Shown here: positions 6,325-7,580 of the stretch, in pieces
How positions within the stretch are numbered: the stretch's first letter is position 1
How the letters are laid out: every line of letters starts with the position of its first letter
Assembly (NCBI GenBank): GCA_900543795.1
Contig: UQSH01000056.1
Location: forward strand, 1-7,580
Direction: 5' to 3'
Length of the DNA: 7,580 nt
Origin: an uncultured Oscillospiraceae bacterium
Lineage (GTDB): Bacteria > Bacillota > Clostridia > Oscillospirales > Acutalibacteraceae
Translations under genes and position numbers: made by a program
Notes under the pieces: model-generated
Told to the model about the DNA's origin: nothing
Databases searched by the model: none
Seen by the model: the letters and a program-made list of their open reading frames with translations, nothing else

Positions 6325-7458
6325 ATGAAATTTAAGGTAATTAAAAAAGACGGAGAAGCAAGAAGAGCGATTTTTGAGACTGTTCACGGAACTGTTCAAA
6401 CACCGGCTTTTATGAATGTTGCAACGGCAGGTGCCATTAAAGGCGGACTTTCAGCCGATGATTTGAACGGCATAGATACACAGGTTATGCTCTGCAACAC
6501 CTATCATCTCCATGTTCGCCCGGGTGATGATATAGTTTATGATATGGGCGGGCTTCACAAATTCACTAATTGGAACAAGCCTATTTTAACCGACAGCGGC
6601 GGGTTTCAGGTCTTTTCTCTTGCAAAGCTAAACAGAATTAAAGAGGAAGGAGTTACCTTTCAGTCTCATATAGATGGAAGAAAAATATTTATGGGACCCG
6701 AGGAATCAATGCAAATTCAAAGCCATCTCGCATCAACAATTGCGATGGCGTTTGATGAATGTGTTGCAAATCCGTCTCCTTATATATATGCCAAAGAGGC
6801 ATGCGAGCGAACAACTCGTTGGCTAGAACGGTGCAAAGCGGAAATGGAACGTCTTAATTCACTTCCCGAAACTATAAATAAAGAGCAGCTCCTTTTCGGA
6901 ATAAACCAAGGCTGCACATTTGATGACCTTCGTGTTGAGCATATGAAGCTGATTGCGAAAATGGATTTAGACGGTTATGCGATCGGAGGGCTTGCGGTTG
7001 GTGAGCCTAAGGAGGATATGTATCGAATTATAAGTGCGGTAACGCCCTTTGCACCCGAAAATAAGCCAAGATATTTAATGGGTGTCGGAACACCAGGAAA
7101 TATTCTTGAAGCCGTCAGCAGAGGAGTTGACCTATTTGATTGCGTTATGCCGAGCAGAAACGCACGCCACGGACATTTGTTTACTCATTTCGGAATAATC
7201 AACATAAGTAATTCCAAATATGCAAAAGACGATAGTCCTATTGACACTCAATGCAGCTGTCCTGTTTGTAAAAATTACAGCAGGGGATACCTTCGACACT
7301 TGTTTAAGGCGAATGAAATGCTCGCAATGAGGCTTGCGGTTATGCACAACCTTTATTTTTATAATAATCTTATGAAAGAAATAAGAATTAACATTGAGAA
7401 TAACACTTTTGATGATTATAAAAATGAATATTGTGTTAAACTTGATACAAGAATATAA
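6325..7458 (+). CDS. tgt: tRNA-guanine transglycosylase Tgt
   Basis: It swaps guanine 34 of Asp, Asn, His and Tyr tRNAs for the queuosine precursor preQ1, the substrate then used by QueA. The 377-residue protein is full length (E. coli 375). Visible are the general acid/base Asp90 (TDSGGFQVFSL), the pocket loop GGLAVGE (221-227), the nucleophile Asp272 in FDCVMPSRNARHG (271-283) and the zinc site Cys310, Cys312, Cys315 and His341 with family spacing. Cys146 (FDEC) and Val225 match Zymomonas Cys158 and Val233, the pair found in preQ1-using bacterial enzymes rather than eukaryotic queuine-using ones (from memory). The start overlaps nothing: it lies 2 bases after queA, with GAGG (6314-6317) in the end of queA, so translational coupling is likely. 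Confidence 0.98.
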   Translation: MKFKVIKKDGEARRAIFETVHGTVQTPAFMNVATAGAIKGGLSADDLNGIDTQVMLCNTYHLHVRPGDDIVYDMGGLHKFTNWNKPILTDSGGFQVFSLAKLNRIKEEGVTFQSHIDGRKIFMGPEESMQIQSHLASTIAMAFDECVANPSPYIYAKEACERTTRWLERCKAEMERLNSLPETINKEQLLFGINQGCTFDDLRVEHMKLIAKMDLDGYAIGGLAVGEPKEDMYRIISAVTPFAPENKPRYLMGVGTPGNILEAVSRGVDLFDCVMPSRNARHGHLFTHFGIINISNSKYAKDDSPIDTQCSCPVCKNYSRGYLRHLFKANEMLAMRLAVMHNLYFYNNLMKEIRINIENNTFDDYKNEYCVKLDTRI

Positions 7459-7465
7459 AAAATAC

Positions 7466-7494
7466 TTGCAATTTTACATATTTGTCTATATAAT
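7466..7494 (+). promoter_or_regulatory. Predicted sigma-A-type promoter of yajC
   Basis: TTGCAA (7466-7471) and a perfect TATAAT (7489-7494) are separated by 17 bases, starting 8 bases after the tgt stop. Transcription near 7501 gives a short leader of about 26 bases containing the GGAGGA site. No terminator hairpin is seen between tgt and yajC, so readthrough from queA-tgt probably adds to this promoter. Confidence 0.7.
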
Positions 7495-7526
7495 ACAAAT
7501 ACTGAAATAAATTCGGAGGATAACAA

Positions 7527-7580
7527 ATGTTTGATTTTTTAACTTTTATTAATCTTATGGCTCCAACTCAAAGCGGTTCG
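7527..7580 (+). CDS. yajC: Preprotein translocase subunit YajC, N-terminal fragment
   Basis: Only the first 18 codons are in the window: MFDFLTFINLMAPTQSGS. YajC is a small single-span membrane protein that joins SecD and SecF as an accessory of the Sec channel. Its N terminus typically has a short hydrophobic stretch, then a small-residue MAP-type segment before the membrane helix, as seen here. Position directly after queA-tgt is the standard yajC location in many bacteria. The start is firm: GGAGGA (7515-7520) lies 6 bases ahead. The helix and the rest of the protein are beyond the right edge, so the identification rests on context plus a short match. Confidence 0.72.
   Translation, partial: MFDFLTFINLMAPTQSGS

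Noticed and set aside
1..7580. Novel defence, mobile or secondary-metabolism system
   Set aside because: All complete genes belong to well-known housekeeping or two-component families, intergenic gaps are short, and there are no integrases, transposases, target-site repeats, spacer arrays or composition breaks that I can see.

Overview
The window reads as ordinary chromosomal DNA from a low-GC Gram-positive bacterium (Firmicutes). A gut-type clostridium, for example of the Oscillospiraceae/Ruminococcaceae kind, is my best guess, held with low confidence. The reasons are AT-rich coding and spacer DNA, strong AGGAGG-type ribosome binding sites, sigma-A-like promoters (TTGNNN, 17-18 bp, TATAAT), a rho-independent terminator with a T tract, and the clostridial/bacillar gene order queA-tgt-yajC. 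No mobile element, CRISPR array, tRNA or rRNA is visible. Every gene is intact except the last, which runs off the right edge.

Left part, 1-2279, minus strand: two abutting hairpins (8-76) lie just past the end of a two-component system. The system is an OmpR/PhoB-type response regulator (1611-2279) followed 5 bases later by a membrane sensor histidine kinase (88-1605). The kinase has an extracytoplasmic domain of about 220 residues that I do not recognise. Its stimulus and targets cannot be read from the sequence.

Middle part, 2342-5161, minus strand: an operon asd-dapA-dapB encodes the route from aspartyl phosphate to tetrahydrodipicolinate, the shared start of lysine and meso-diaminopimelate (cell wall) synthesis. 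It begins at a consensus-like promoter around 5241-5270 and ends at a clean terminator at 2342-2369. There is no room for a lysine riboswitch in its leader of about 70 bases.

Right part, 5192-7580, plus strand: queA and tgt are separated by 2 bases. They encode the last tRNA-bound synthesis step and the base-exchange step of queuosine modification. They are followed by the first 18 codons of yajC, which has its own very good promoter (7466-7494). yajC is commonly followed by secDF in this arrangement, outside the window.

The most notable regulatory feature is the asd/queA divergent spacer. The best promoter for each operon lies on the far side of the other's predicted start site, so the two promoters point at each other and the predicted transcripts overlap by a few bases at their 5' ends. 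I found no convincing evidence of a previously undescribed system. The less ordinary points are this promoter arrangement, the paired hairpins at the left edge, the unclassified kinase sensor domain, and the changed lysine-site residues of DapA.
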